From Tessaracoccus flavescens (GTDB taxonomy: Bacteria > Actinomycetota > Actinomycetes > Propionibacteriales > Propionibacteriaceae), in assembly GCF_001998865.1 (NCBI RefSeq), contig NZ_CP019607.1, positions 1,798,001 to 1,862,000 on the forward strand: DNA of 64,000 bases, read 5' to 3'. A program made the position numbers and the translations under genes. The notes beneath the pieces were generated by a model. That model searched no databases, had not been told where the DNA came from, and was given only the letters and a program-made list of their open reading frames with translations. The number at the start of each line of letters is the position of its first letter. Within the stretch, counting starts at the first letter, position 1. Below, in pieces: positions 52,712-61,240 of this stretch.

Positions 52712-52769
52712 CGACCCTCCTTTGAAGCCTGTGCGTCGTGGTTGCAGGACCAGGGTAAGGCTCCGGAGG

Positions 52770-53152
52770 CGTATGTGGCAGGTGGGGCCGGAGCAGCCGG
52801 GTTCCTGATCAAGGATGCCGAGCCGGACGAGATCATCCGGGCCGTCCGCGCCGCACACCACGGGGGATCACTGCTGTCGCCCAGCGTCACGACCCGGGTG
52901 ATCGGCACCTTCGCACGCCCCGGTGGGACGGCGCGCGTCGAGTCGAGACACCCTCGCCTCGACGACCTGACCGAGCGGGAACGCGAGGTCCTCGCCCTGA
53001 TCGCGGAGGGACTGAACAACGACGAACTGGCCGCCCGCCTGGTGATCAGTAAGGCGACGGCGCGCACCCACGTCGGCAACATCCTCAGCAAGCTCGGGGC
53101 CCGCGACCGGGCCCAGCTTGTGGTGATCGCCTACCGTTCAGGCATCGTGTAG
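52770..53152 (+). pseudogene. C-terminal part of a NarL/LuxR response regulator
   Basis: The fragment begins inside the receiver domain (GGAGAAGFLIKDAEPDEIIRAVRAAHHGG, with the switch Lys). It continues through the LuxR HTH LTEREREVLALIAEGLNNDELAARLVISKATARTHVGNILSKLGARDRAQLVVIAYRSGIV. The phosphoacceptor half is missing; upstream is the divergent restriction gene. No start with a ribosome site is evident, so it is probably dead. Confidence 0.82.
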
Positions 53153-53164
53153 CCGCAGGCCGTC

Positions 53165-53571
53165 GTGGGTGAGGGGCGTGCACAGATCTACGGTGAGCGC
53201 GGTTCGTGCCGATGGTGGCGCCGGTCGCGTTCCTCGTAGGTTTGTGCCCGCGAACCGGCTGGTGATGGCCGACGGTGCTGGCGGCGGGTGCCTGCTGGGC
53301 GCGGCCCTCACGTGGGATGGGCCGTGGGTGAGAGACGTGCACAGATCTACGGTGAGCGCGGTTCGTGCCAATGGTGGCGCCGGTCGCGTTCCTCGTAGGT
53401 TTGTGCCCGCGAACCGGCTGGTGATGGCCGACGGTGCTGGCGCCGGGTGCGTGCTGGGCGCGGCCCTTCACGTGGGGTGGGTCATGGGCGGGAGACGTGC
53501 ACAGATCTACCGTGAGCGCGGTTCGTGCCGATGGTGGCACCGATCGCGCTCCTCGTAGGTTTGTGCCCGGC
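53165..53571. repeat. Tandem repeat, about 160 bp, 2.5 copies
   Basis: Three starts of CACAGATCTAC lie at 53181, 53340 and 53500 (periods 159 and 160). Each is followed by GTGAGCGCGGTTCGTGCC and TTCCTCGTAGGTTTGTGCCC. The first two copies are nearly identical over the full period; the third ends after about 70 bp. No coding sense is conserved and the unit is far too long for CRISPR. It fills the gap between the response-regulator remnant and the CAP-domain gene. Function unknown. Confidence 0.9.
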
Positions 53572-53594
53572 ACACGTGCTGCTGGGTGCGAAGG

Positions 53595-54581
53595 TCACTC
53601 GAAGATCACCATGTTGTTGAAGATCCAGCGGTCCTCGCTGCGGTGTCCGGACCCGGCGGCGACGACCACCGTCGTCCTCGTATAGGTGCGGCAGCCGTTA
53701 CGCCCCGTCGCGGCGGTGTCGCACTCCGTCCGCCATGGCCTTCCGCCACTGGTCCAGGTGACGCTGACACCGACCTTTCCCTTTGCCGCGAGCGGGTTGC
53801 CCGCCCACAGACGGCGAGGCGAGGGGGCGTAGGTGAGGTTGTTGAACATCCAGCCGTCGCGCGTCACGTAGCGACCGCCGTCGCGCTGGGTCTGGCTGGC
53901 CCAGATCTCGGTGCGGCACCGCTTCGTCTGCGAGTACTTCTCGCACACGGTGCGCCACAGGCGGCCATTGATGTTGTGGGTGCCAGGGGTGAGGTAGACG
54001 TTGACGTTCGACTTGGGAACCGTCCGGGAGGCGAGCCATTCGGCCCCCGTCCGGTAGGTCGGCCCGGCGTCCTTGGGATCGGCGTAGAAGTTGGTGGTGG
54101 CGAAGAGCCAGTCGCTGTTGTCTGCGTAGGCGAAGCCGATGGCGATGGTGGTGTAGTTGCGGTTGAGCAGGTTGGTCCTGTGCCCAGACGAGTCCATCCA
54201 GCGACCGACCAGGTCTGCGGCCGTCTCGCCCCGGAACCCTCCGATCACATTCTCGGCCCAGTTGCTACCGCCGCGCCGGATGTCGTCGGCGTCGTTGTGC
54301 CAGATGGTGCCGTTGTCCGCCGCCGCCATCGTGTTGGTGAACGGCTGCGTCACGCGCAGCGAGATCGTCGGGCTGAAAACGAGCGCTGGCAGCCCGTGCT
54401 CGCGCCGCTGACGGTTGTGCTCGTCGAACAGGTCGGCGATCATCTGCGCGTTCTCCGACTGCACCCGGGCGGGAGCCCCGACGGCGTGCGCAGGCGACAG
54501 CATCAGGAAGGTGAGGAGGGATGCGATCGCGACGAGTACCCCCATACCCGCCATCGGTCGCCGGATCTGGGTGGTACCCAT
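53595..54581 (-). CDS. Secreted CAP-domain protein with two disulfide repeats, paralog 3
   Basis: 328 residues with a signal peptide (GVLVAIASLLTFLMLSPAHA). The CAP/SCP domain (about residues 45-165) has DLFDEHNRQRREHGLPALVFSP, HNDADDIRRGGSNWAENVIGG and GRWMDSSGHRTNLLNRNYTTIAIGFA. Then NVNVYLTPGTHNINGRLWRTVCEKYS and two repeat units follow, as in the paralogs at 28388 and 42589, closing DGWMFNNLTY and DRWIFNNMVIF. CAP domains are secreted and often wall-associated. Preceded by a structured leader. Confidence 0.85.
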   Translation of the reverse strand: MGTTQIRRPMAGMGVLVAIASLLTFLMLSPAHAVGAPARVQSENAQMIADLFDEHNRQRREHGLPALVFSPTISLRVTQPFTNTMAAADNGTIWHNDADDIRRGGSNWAENVIGGFRGETAADLVGRWMDSSGHRTNLLNRNYTTIAIGFAYADNSDWLFATTNFYADPKDAGPTYRTGAEWLASRTVPKSNVNVYLTPGTHNINGRLWRTVCEKYSQTKRCRTEIWASQTQRDGGRYVTRDGWMFNNLTYAPSPRRLWAGNPLAAKGKVGVSVTWTSGGRPWRTECDTAATGRNGCRTYTRTTVVVAAGSGHRSEDRWIFNNMVIFE

Positions 54582-54587
54582 GTGCGT

Positions 54588-54677
54588 GCGCCTTCGGGGA
54601 TGTCCGCACCCAACCTTTGGGCTGCGGACGTCTGCGGCCGCGGCATCGGCCGCGGTCTTTTCAGGTCCCCAAGGCGC
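54588..54677 (-). promoter_or_regulatory. Structured 5' leader (three-way junction-like) of the CAP gene
   Basis: On the transcript, GCGCCTTGGGGA (54666-54677) pairs with TCCCCGAAGGCGC (54588-54600). That encloses a GCGGC/GCCGC hairpin (about 54633-54655) and GTCCGCA...TGCGGAC (54602-54629). The closing stem contains GAAGG, the likely ribosome-binding site of the CAP gene. No known riboswitch class was recognised. Confidence 0.45.
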
Positions 54678-54791
54678 CGCCTGCAGACCGCCCTGGACGA
54701 GCGGGCGACACCCGATGGCGGAAAAATAGCGCCCCAGAACCGCCCGCGCAACAGGTCCTGTCAGGCCAGGGGATGAACCGCGCGGGAGTGA

Positions 54792-55160
54792 GTGACTGGC
54801 CACCTGGACATCACGGAGGCAGGTGGCATCGACGTCGCGGAGTTGGAGCGTCACTGGCCGACCGGTCGGGCCTGGGCCGCTCACGCCGAACGCGCCGACA
54901 GCGGTGACGTCACCTTCCTCGTCGCCTGGGATGGTGGCGCACCCGTCGGCGCGGGGCTTGTCCGGCCACTGTGCAGGTCTACACCGCGGCCCTGGTGGCG
55001 CACCCGTCGGCGCGGGGCTTGTCCAGTGGGATGGGTGCGTCGGAGCCAAGGCGCGTCCGTCTTCCCGTCTGTGACTGAACGCAACCACCTCCACGCGCGT
55101 GAACAGCACAGGGCTCGCGGAGTCGGGAGCCGGCTGATTAGGAGCGGCGAGCGACGTGCA
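54792..55160 (+). pseudogene. 5' half of a split GNAT acetyltransferase gene
   Basis: From GTG 54792: GHLDITEAGGIDVAELERHWPTGRAW and VTFLVAWDGGAPVGAGLV, then HAREQHRARGVGSRLIRSGERRA, the acetyl-CoA loop. An internal 32-bp duplication (54932-54963 repeated at 54993-55024, 61 bp apart) disrupts the frame. After about 55160 homology stops and resumes at 55612. Confidence 0.7.
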
Positions 55161-55352
55161 GCCCCGCGCGAAGGGGCTGTCGGGCCCGATGAACGGGTAC
55201 ACAGGACGAACCGGGGCCCACCCAGATCGGCGACTGAAAATGGAACTCGACGGCGAACGTCTGACTAGGGGTTTTAGGTCCAGCTCGGGCGGGTGGTCCG
55301 GCCGTTCTGGCCCGGGCATACCTTTGCCTCAAACACTCCCGAAAGGCCGGTC

Positions 55353-55532
55353 ATGTTCACACTTCGACCCGCAGGCGTCGCGCTCGTAGGCTTCAGCTCG
55401 GCCCTGGTCCTCTTCATCGCGGGAGTCAACGTGTGGGGCTCCGAGTTGGCGCTCACGTGGCCGATCCTGCCGATCGCCGCCGGTGCGGGGATCGCCATCA
55501 TCACGATCGACAAGCTGCGAGGCGAGCAGTAG
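55353..55532 (+). CDS. Small two-helix membrane protein
   Basis: 59 residues: two hydrophobic helices (GVALVGFSSALVLFIAGVNVW and WPILPIAAGAGIAIITI) and a short charged tail (DKLRGEQ). AAAGG lies upstream of the ATG. No family was recognised. It lies inside the roughly 450-bp insert that splits the acetyltransferase gene; the flanks 55161-55352 and 55533-55611 hold no gene. Confidence 0.6.
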   Translation: MFTLRPAGVALVGFSSALVLFIAGVNVWGSELALTWPILPIAAGAGIAIITIDKLRGEQ

Positions 55533-55611
55533 CTACCACTCCGACGTCGCGTCGCGAGCGAGGATCAGCTCTCGTCAGTGCAGGCAGCGTGAGTCGTGAC
55601 CAGTCGACGTC

Positions 55612-55760
55612 GACAATCCGGCGGCTCGGAGGCTCTATCTGCGCCTGGGCTACCGCCCGACGGGAGTGCTGAACGAATGCACCTATCGCTATCTGGGCCC
55701 GGACTGCAGGGAGCTGATCGCGTCGGAGACCTCCGAGATCCTGGTCAAGGAACTTCCCAC
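55612..55760 (+). pseudogene. 3' half of the split GNAT acetyltransferase gene
   Basis: DNPAARRLYLRLGYRPTGVLNECTYRYLG and SETSEILVKEL are the final strand and helix of a GNAT domain. They continue the fragment ending near 55160. The frame then runs on into non-homologous sequence. Confidence 0.7.
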
Positions 55761-55858
55761 CCGTCCAAGGGCATCGCGACCGTGGCCGACCGGGGCAGGG
55801 ACCGCTAATCTAAGTTTCGAGCGTAAGCGTTGCGACTGGATCGAGCTTGGAGGCCCAC

Positions 55859-56770
55859 GTGGCGACGAAGTCCCCGCAAACCGTCGCGGCGACACTGCCC
55901 GGCTACGCCGGAGGACGGCGCCATTCAGTGGCTGCTGGTTCCCTCACGCTGTTCACCGACTTCGACGTCGCCGCCTACACCCACGCCGCCCGCGGCCGGA
56001 TCCCCGTCGACAAGACGTTGGTCGGAGAGCTGGCCGACGACCTGCGCGCCGACCTCGGCTTCCTCTGGCGCCTCGACAGCGCCGCCCTCTCCGAGACCCG
56101 AGCGCTGCTTGCCAGCTGGACCGGCAACGAGGGGCGGGTGACGGCGTTCGTCGCAACCTGGGCGTACGAGCGGCTGTGGCTCGCCCATGCGGTGCGTGAC
56201 CTGCTGACCGCCGACGGTTCTGCGCTCCCCGAGCCGCTCCGCAGGGTCGACCTCCGCGCCAAGGCCCGCGGCTGGTACGTCGAGCGCGCACTGCCGATGA
56301 TCGTTCCCGTCTGGACCTCGATCGTCGGCGAGAGCGTCACGGCCGGGCAGCTTGCCAGGCTCGCCGTCCAGGAGGCCTCGCTACAGGCCGCCTACGCCGC
56401 GCTGCTACCACGGCTGGACGGTGAGGCGCGCCGGGTCGTCGAGGTGATCGTTGAGCGGCGCGACGAGATGATCCGCTTCTTCCGCATGGAGTCCTCGGCC
56501 CGCATCTCGCGCTCCCCGCAGGAGGCGAGGATGGCGCGCTGGCACCTCGGCGAAGGCTGGCGGCCGTTCCGCGTCGTCGGCGTCGCCGATCCCGACGAGC
56601 GGCGCGCCCTCTCCTCGATTTTCCGATCCGGGGATCACCGCGCAAGACTTGACGAGGCCGACGCCGACCTGCGGCGCCTGCTGCTCGAACGCCCCACCGG
56701 ATTCTGGGGTGCGGGCGCACCCACCCCCGGGCTGCTGTCGAGAAAGGAACGCCGTGGCGTTCGACCTTGA
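55859..56770 (+). CDS. Hypothetical helical protein coupled to the ferritin-like gene
   Basis: 303 residues from GTG 55859, with GGAGG 5 bp upstream. Predominantly helical (LVGELADDLRADLGFLWRLDSAALSETRALLAS, AFVATWAYERLWLAHAVRDLL, LARLAVQEASLQAAYAALL). Spaced E and H residues suggest a ferritin-like four-helix bundle, but the ExxH pairs are incomplete. It overlaps the clear ferritin-like gene by 17 bp, so the two probably form a complex or pathway. No product function can be assigned. Confidence 0.65.
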   Translation: MATKSPQTVAATLPGYAGGRRHSVAAGSLTLFTDFDVAAYTHAARGRIPVDKTLVGELADDLRADLGFLWRLDSAALSETRALLASWTGNEGRVTAFVATWAYERLWLAHAVRDLLTADGSALPEPLRRVDLRAKARGWYVERALPMIVPVWTSIVGESVTAGQLARLAVQEASLQAAYAALLPRLDGEARRVVEVIVERRDEMIRFFRMESSARISRSPQEARMARWHLGEGWRPFRVVGVADPDERRALSSIFRSGDHRARLDEADADLRRLLLERPTGFWGAGAPTPGLLSRKERRGVRP

Positions 56771-57542
56771 GAAGTACGCGGAGACCTCCGACCGCGTCCG
56801 GTGGGAGGACCTCGACCTCGATCTCTTCGAGGAACAACCCCTTGACGCGGAGACGCTGCGGTCGCTGCGCTACATGTGCGACGTCGAGTACCACACCTCG
56901 TGCTACCTGCGGGACCTGCTCGTCACCCGCTCGCATCGAGAGGACGAGGCAAGAGGGTTCATGACGACGTGGAACCGCGAGGAGTTCTGGCACGGCGAGG
57001 CGCTGTCGGCCGTCCTGAACCGCCACGGCATCGTCGTCGACTACGACGAACTCAAGGCAAAGCGGATCAAGCTGGGGTGGCAGCTCGCGCTCGGCCCGGT
57101 GAAGCAGGCGACCGGCTCCAACCTCGTCGGAGACGACTTCATCGCCGTGCACATGACCTGGGGCGCCGCGAACGAGCTCTCCGCCGTCGCCGCCTATCGA
57201 CGCCTCGCCGCCATGAACGACCACCCCGTCCTCTCGCCCCTGCTCGAGCGGATCGCCAAGCAGGAGACCCGACACGTCGCGTTCTACACGACCCAGGGCC
57301 GCGCCAAGCTCGAGGAGTCCACGCGAGCGCAGAAGATCGTGCGGTGGGTGATGTCGAAGGTGTGGCGGCCGGTCGGCTCCGGGATCATGGACGACGCCGG
57401 GATCAGGCACGTGATGAATCACCTGTTCACCGGCCAGGGCGGCGAGCTGGACAAGCTCGACCAGCGCGTCCAGCGCTTCCCCGGCCTCGACGGCATCACG
57501 ATCTTCCGCACCGCATTCGAGAAGATGGGCATCGTCCTGTGA
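56754..57542 (+). CDS. Di-iron ferritin-like protein (acyl-ACP-desaturase-like)
   Basis: 262 residues. Di-iron ligands are visible as TTWNREEFWHGEALS (E-x-x-H) and LLERIAKQETRHVAFYTTQG (E-x-x-H) in two helices of a bundle. The layout resembles soluble acyl-ACP desaturases and related oxygenases of actinobacteria. The substrate is unknown; the overlapping upstream gene is the likely partner. GTG 56754 follows AAAGGAAC. Confidence 0.78.
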   Translation: MAFDLEKYAETSDRVRWEDLDLDLFEEQPLDAETLRSLRYMCDVEYHTSCYLRDLLVTRSHREDEARGFMTTWNREEFWHGEALSAVLNRHGIVVDYDELKAKRIKLGWQLALGPVKQATGSNLVGDDFIAVHMTWGAANELSAVAAYRRLAAMNDHPVLSPLLERIAKQETRHVAFYTTQGRAKLEESTRAQKIVRWVMSKVWRPVGSGIMDDAGIRHVMNHLFTGQGGELDKLDQRVQRFPGLDGITIFRTAFEKMGIVL

Positions 57543-57676
57543 GGGTGACCCCCGGTCGTTGATAGTCTCACGCGTCGAAATGTTGCCCTGAACCAGGCGG
57601 CCGACCCACCGGAGCGGGGCACGTGCGACACGACACCCGACGACGCCCAGGCGCCGCCGACCAGACGAGGAGCCAC

Positions 57677-58237
57677 ATGCAGCATCATCCGAAGTTCTAC
57701 ATAAAGCAGCGCATCACCATGATGGTCAACCGCTACGAGATCCGGGCCGCCAACCCCGACGGCAGCGAGGGTGCGCTCATTGCGCTCGCCCAGCAGAAGC
57801 GGATGGCGCTGAAGGAACAGGTCACCTTCTACGCGGACGAGGCGAAGACGCAGCCGCTGTTCTCCTTCAAGGCGCGCAAGGTGATGGACCTGAACTCGGG
57901 CTACGACATCACCGACCCTGATGGCAAGCCGATCGCGTTCTTCAAGAAGGACTTCGGCGCCTCGCTGCTCCGCTCGACCTTCCTCCTGGAGGGCCCGGGC
58001 TACGAGGGGAAGGGCCAGGAGGAGAACCAGGTCGTCGCGATCCTGCGCCGCTTCGTCGACTTGCCGTTCCTGCCGATCCACTTCGTCTACCACGACAACC
58101 AGGGCAACCAGCTGCTGCGCATCGAGCGTCAGTTCGCACTGCGCGACCGCTACACCGTCACCGTCCCGGACCCGAGGATCGACTACCGCGTCGCAGCTGC
58201 GCTCGGCGTCGCCATGGACGCCCTGATGGGTCGCTGA
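57677..58237 (+). CDS. LURP-one-related/scramblase-like protein
   Basis: 186 residues with the tubby-like LOR fold pattern: KFYIKQRITMMVNRYEIRAANPDG, LFSFKARKVMDLNSGYDITDPDGKPIAFFKKDFG, LLRIERQFALRDRYTVTVPD. The family is common in actinobacteria, with no settled role. GAGGAG precedes the ATG. The C-terminal segment (VAAALGVAMDALMG) is hydrophobic and helical. Confidence 0.8.
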   Translation: MQHHPKFYIKQRITMMVNRYEIRAANPDGSEGALIALAQQKRMALKEQVTFYADEAKTQPLFSFKARKVMDLNSGYDITDPDGKPIAFFKKDFGASLLRSTFLLEGPGYEGKGQEENQVVAILRRFVDLPFLPIHFVYHDNQGNQLLRIERQFALRDRYTVTVPDPRIDYRVAAALGVAMDALMGR

Positions 58238-58308
58238 GTTTCCAGCCGTCGCCTGTCGGTCACGCACGAGCGGGCCGACGGACGACGACGGGCGTTCGCG
58301 ACGCCGGA

Positions 58309-58989
58309 TCAGGCAGGCAGGACCAGCCCAGGCAGGTCGTCCATCCGCGTGAACACCGCAGCGACGCCGAGTCCCAACAGCGCCTCCCCGGCGAGGTAGG
58401 TCGGGCCCTCGCCCGCGAAACCGAACACCGTCGAGCCCGCGGCGATGCCCGCCGCGACACCCGAGGCCGAGTCCTCCACGACCGGCCGCCGTCGCCGGAT
58501 CGATGCCGAGCGTCCTCGCGGCGGCCAGGTAGACGTCAGGGGCGGGCTTGCTGCGCTCCCGTTCCATCCCGCTGAACACGTTGTCGCCGAACACGTCCGT
58601 CAGCCCGGCCATGGCCAGCTGCATCTCGATCTTTCCGCGGTCGGCGCCGGAGACGCAGGCGACGGGGAGACGCTCCGCGACCGTGCGGACCGCCTCGACC
58701 GCGCCCGGGACGGATTGCAGCCGTTCCCTCAGGGCGACGTCACGCCTGGCGCGGAAGGCGAGGATCCAGTCCTGGTCGATCCGGTGCCCCGTGTGGCGTA
58801 GATGACCTTCCACTCCTCGATGAACGAGCGGCCGACGAAGCGTCTGATCGCCTCCTCGTCCGAGATGTCCCAGCCGAGCTCCTGCAGCATCTCGCGCAGG
58901 ACGGCGTTGGCGATCGGTTCGGAGTCGACCAGGACGCCGTCGCAGTCGAACAGGACGGCCGAGAAACGCGGAGTTGACACGGCTTGCAC
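58309..58989 (-). pseudogene. HAD-family phosphatase (beta-PGM-like), frameshifted
   Basis: It starts FSAVLFDCDGVLVDSEPIANAVLREMLQELGW (motif I DxD), continues QLAMAGLTDVFGDNVFSGMERERSKPAPDVYLAAARTLGID (motif III K) and ends near DDLPGLVLPA. Frame changes near 58801 and 58485 interrupt it. Each piece is well conserved, so the damage is recent or due to sequencing error. Confidence 0.78.
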
Positions 58990-59015
58990 CTTAGCCGCTC
59001 AGACGCCGGTCGCGT

Positions 59016-59660
59016 TCAGCCGGCCAGGCCCGCCCTGCGGAGCTCGCGCGTCGTCGCATAGCGGGCGTTGAACGACGCGCCCGCCGAGCCGCGCACCACG
59101 ATCCGGGGGAGGCCCGCCTGCGGCCGGGTCGGGATGGCGGTGCTCACCAAGCTCATCGCCGACGGGAACGAGGTCACGTCGACGCCCCACCCACGCGGCA
59201 CGACCAGAGTGAGCCCGCCCAGCCACGACGAGGTCAGCGTCATGTCGATCACGGGACTCAGGGGACGCGCCTGCAGGAAGTCAAGCAGCACCGAACCTTG
59301 GGAGGCGACGACCTCGATGAACGGTGGGACGTCCCACTCCCCGCGGATCTGCCGCGTCTTCCACCAGTGCTCGCCCTCGAACAGCAGGGGGGTGTCCCAG
59401 CTCATGCCCGGAGCGCTGCTGACCGGCAGCAGATCGGAGACCGTCGCCTCGAGCGCTGCACCTGGCAGCAGGTCGTAGAGGACGCTCGCCAGGTCGTCGC
59501 GGGTGCTGGCCCTGAGCACGGCGTCGCTGCGTGCCTCCAGTTCCTCGAACCGGAGCCGCTCGTCTGCTGCCGCGTCGCGCAGCGCGGCGAGCGCGCGGTC
59601 GCGTTGGGCCGGGGTGATCCGGACGTGGCCGTCGGGCAGGGCGATGTCATCGGTCGGCAT
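59016..59660 (-). CDS. DUF1707 protein with LiaF-like C-terminal domain
   Basis: 214 residues. The N-terminal DUF1707 motif (HVRITPAQRDRALAALRDAAADERLRFEELEARSDAVLRASTRDDLASVLYDL) is followed by a beta-helical cell-wall-stress-like region (VIDMTLTSSWLGGLTLVVPRGWGVDV). Unlike most members it lacks a membrane helix, so it is probably cytosolic. ATG 59660. Its role is unknown. Confidence 0.8.
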   Translation of the reverse strand: MPTDDIALPDGHVRITPAQRDRALAALRDAAADERLRFEELEARSDAVLRASTRDDLASVLYDLLPGAALEATVSDLLPVSSAPGMSWDTPLLFEGEHWWKTRQIRGEWDVPPFIEVVASQGSVLLDFLQARPLSPVIDMTLTSSWLGGLTLVVPRGWGVDVTSFPSAMSLVSTAIPTRPQAGLPRIVVRGSAGASFNARYATTRELRRAGLAG

Positions 59661-59734
59661 CTGACAGATCCTAGGCCGGAACGGGGTCGACAAGGCCCGA
59701 TGCCGACGGCGTCCGGCCGGTTTCCTTCCGTGAC

Positions 59735-61099
59735 ATGGCGGATGAAAACATGGTGCCCATGTCTGACGGCCGCTCCACTCCCGAGGTCCGGGAACTCAAC
59801 CTCATCCTCGATCTCGGGCTGAGGATCGGCGAGGTGCTGCTGTCCTCGGGCGGTGGTGCCGCGGACGTCACCGCGTCGATGCAGGTGGTGGCCCAGCACC
59901 TGGGTGTGCAGCGTCCCGAGGTCGACGTGACCTTCACCCAGCTGTCGATGAGCTACTCCTACGACCCCGAGGAGATGCCGATCACGCTGGTGCGGCGGGT
60001 CAAGCAGCGCGACATCGACTACGAGGACCTCACCCGGGTCAACCAGCTCGTTATCGACATCATGGCCGATCGGGTCGACCTGGCCGAGGCGCGCAGCCAG
60101 ATGGCCTCGATCGTCTCGACCCCGCACTCGCTTCCACGCTGGGCGGTCACCGTCGCCAACGGCGCGATGTGTGGCGCCGTCGCCGTCTTCCTCGGCGGCG
60201 GCCCGATCGTCACCGCGATCGCGTTCGTCGCCGCCATGGTGATCGACCGGGTCCTCCTGCTGTTGTCGCGCCTGCGGCTTCCGGGCTTCTACGTGCAGGT
60301 CGCAGGCGGCACCATCGCGACGCTGTTCGCCGTCGCCGCGGCCGCGTCGGGGCTCAACGTCGACCCGAGCCTCGTCGTGACGGCCAACATCATCATGCTG
60401 CTGGCGGGGATCGGGTTCATGGGTGCGCTTCAGGACGCGCTGACCGGCTTCTACGTCACAGCCGCCGCCCGCATGATGGAGGCGCTGCTGGCCACGGCGG
60501 GCATCATCGCGGGGGTCAGCGGCGGGTTGGCCTTCGCCGGGCTGTTCGGCCTCGAGATCGGCTATCTCGAGCCTGGCCGTGCCGGCTGGGAGGAGATGCC
60601 GGTTCTTGCGCTGGGCGCCGCCGCCTGTGCCGCGGCCTTCGCCGTCGCCGTCTACGCACCGTGGAGGGTCGTCGTGCCGATCGCGGTGATCGCGCTCGTC
60701 GCTGCCTGCCTCGACCGCCTCATCGCGAACTTCGGGCTCGGGCGCCCCTGGGGTGCCGGTGCAGCCGCGCTGGGCATCGGCCTTGTCGCCTACGCCGTCG
60801 CCGGCCGGGTGAAGGTGCCGCCGCTGGTGATCGTCGTGCCTGCGATCGTGCCGTTGCTGCCCGGCCTGTCGATCTACCGGGGGCTCTCCCTGCTGACGCA
60901 GGGCACCGAGGCAAGCTCCGCGGCGGGCATGCTGGCGATGATGACGGCAGCCTCTGTCGCGATCGCCCTTGCCGCAGGGGTGATCCTCGGCGAATGGGTC
61001 GCGCAGCCGCTCAAGCGCGAGGCGCGACGTCTCGAGACCCGCCTCGCCGGCCCCCGCCTCGTCGGTCCCTTCCGCGCCCGGGGGCGTCGCAAGACCTGA
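59735..61099 (+). CDS. thrE: Threonine/serine exporter, ThrE family
   Basis: 454 residues. The N-terminal cytosolic ThrE domain (LILDLGLRIGEVLLSSGGGAADVTASMQVVAQHLG) is followed by about ten membrane segments from residue 135 on, including GALQDALTGFYVTAAARMMEALLATAGIIAGV and VIVVPAIVPLLPGLSIYRGL. Both halves (ThrE and ThrE_2) are in one chain, as in corynebacterial ThrE. It exports small amino acids by proton antiport. Alternative ATG at 59759. Confidence 0.9.
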   Translation: MADENMVPMSDGRSTPEVRELNLILDLGLRIGEVLLSSGGGAADVTASMQVVAQHLGVQRPEVDVTFTQLSMSYSYDPEEMPITLVRRVKQRDIDYEDLTRVNQLVIDIMADRVDLAEARSQMASIVSTPHSLPRWAVTVANGAMCGAVAVFLGGGPIVTAIAFVAAMVIDRVLLLLSRLRLPGFYVQVAGGTIATLFAVAAAASGLNVDPSLVVTANIIMLLAGIGFMGALQDALTGFYVTAAARMMEALLATAGIIAGVSGGLAFAGLFGLEIGYLEPGRAGWEEMPVLALGAAACAAAFAVAVYAPWRVVVPIAVIALVAACLDRLIANFGLGRPWGAGAAALGIGLVAYAVAGRVKVPPLVIVVPAIVPLLPGLSIYRGLSLLTQGTEASSAAGMLAMMTAASVAIALAAGVILGEWVAQPLKREARRLETRLAGPRLVGPFRARGRRKT

Positions 61100-61176
61100 C
61101 AGGCGCTCCGTCGCGGGTGAGGGAAATGAGCACTTTTCCGGCTCTTGTTACCGATGTGTGGGTCGGGGGTGAGGGA

Positions 61177-61240
61177 CACGCCGCTTCTGGCTAGGTTCTT
61201 GTTTGTCTAAGAACAGGACCTGAAAGCGAGAAGCGGCGTG
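61177..61240 (+). promoter_or_regulatory. Inverted repeat over the ISL3 transposase start
   Basis: CACGCCGCTTCT (61177-61188) and AGAAGCGGCGTG (61229-61240) are perfect 12-bp inverted arms. The second arm contains the GTG start (61238) and lies at the ribosome-binding site. A transcript entering from outside would form this hairpin and hide the start. Transcripts starting inside the 40-bp loop would not. Confidence 0.65.

Noticed and set aside
53165..53571. CRISPR array
   Set aside because: The repeat unit is about 160 bp with full-length identity rather than short repeats with unique spacers, and no cas genes are present.
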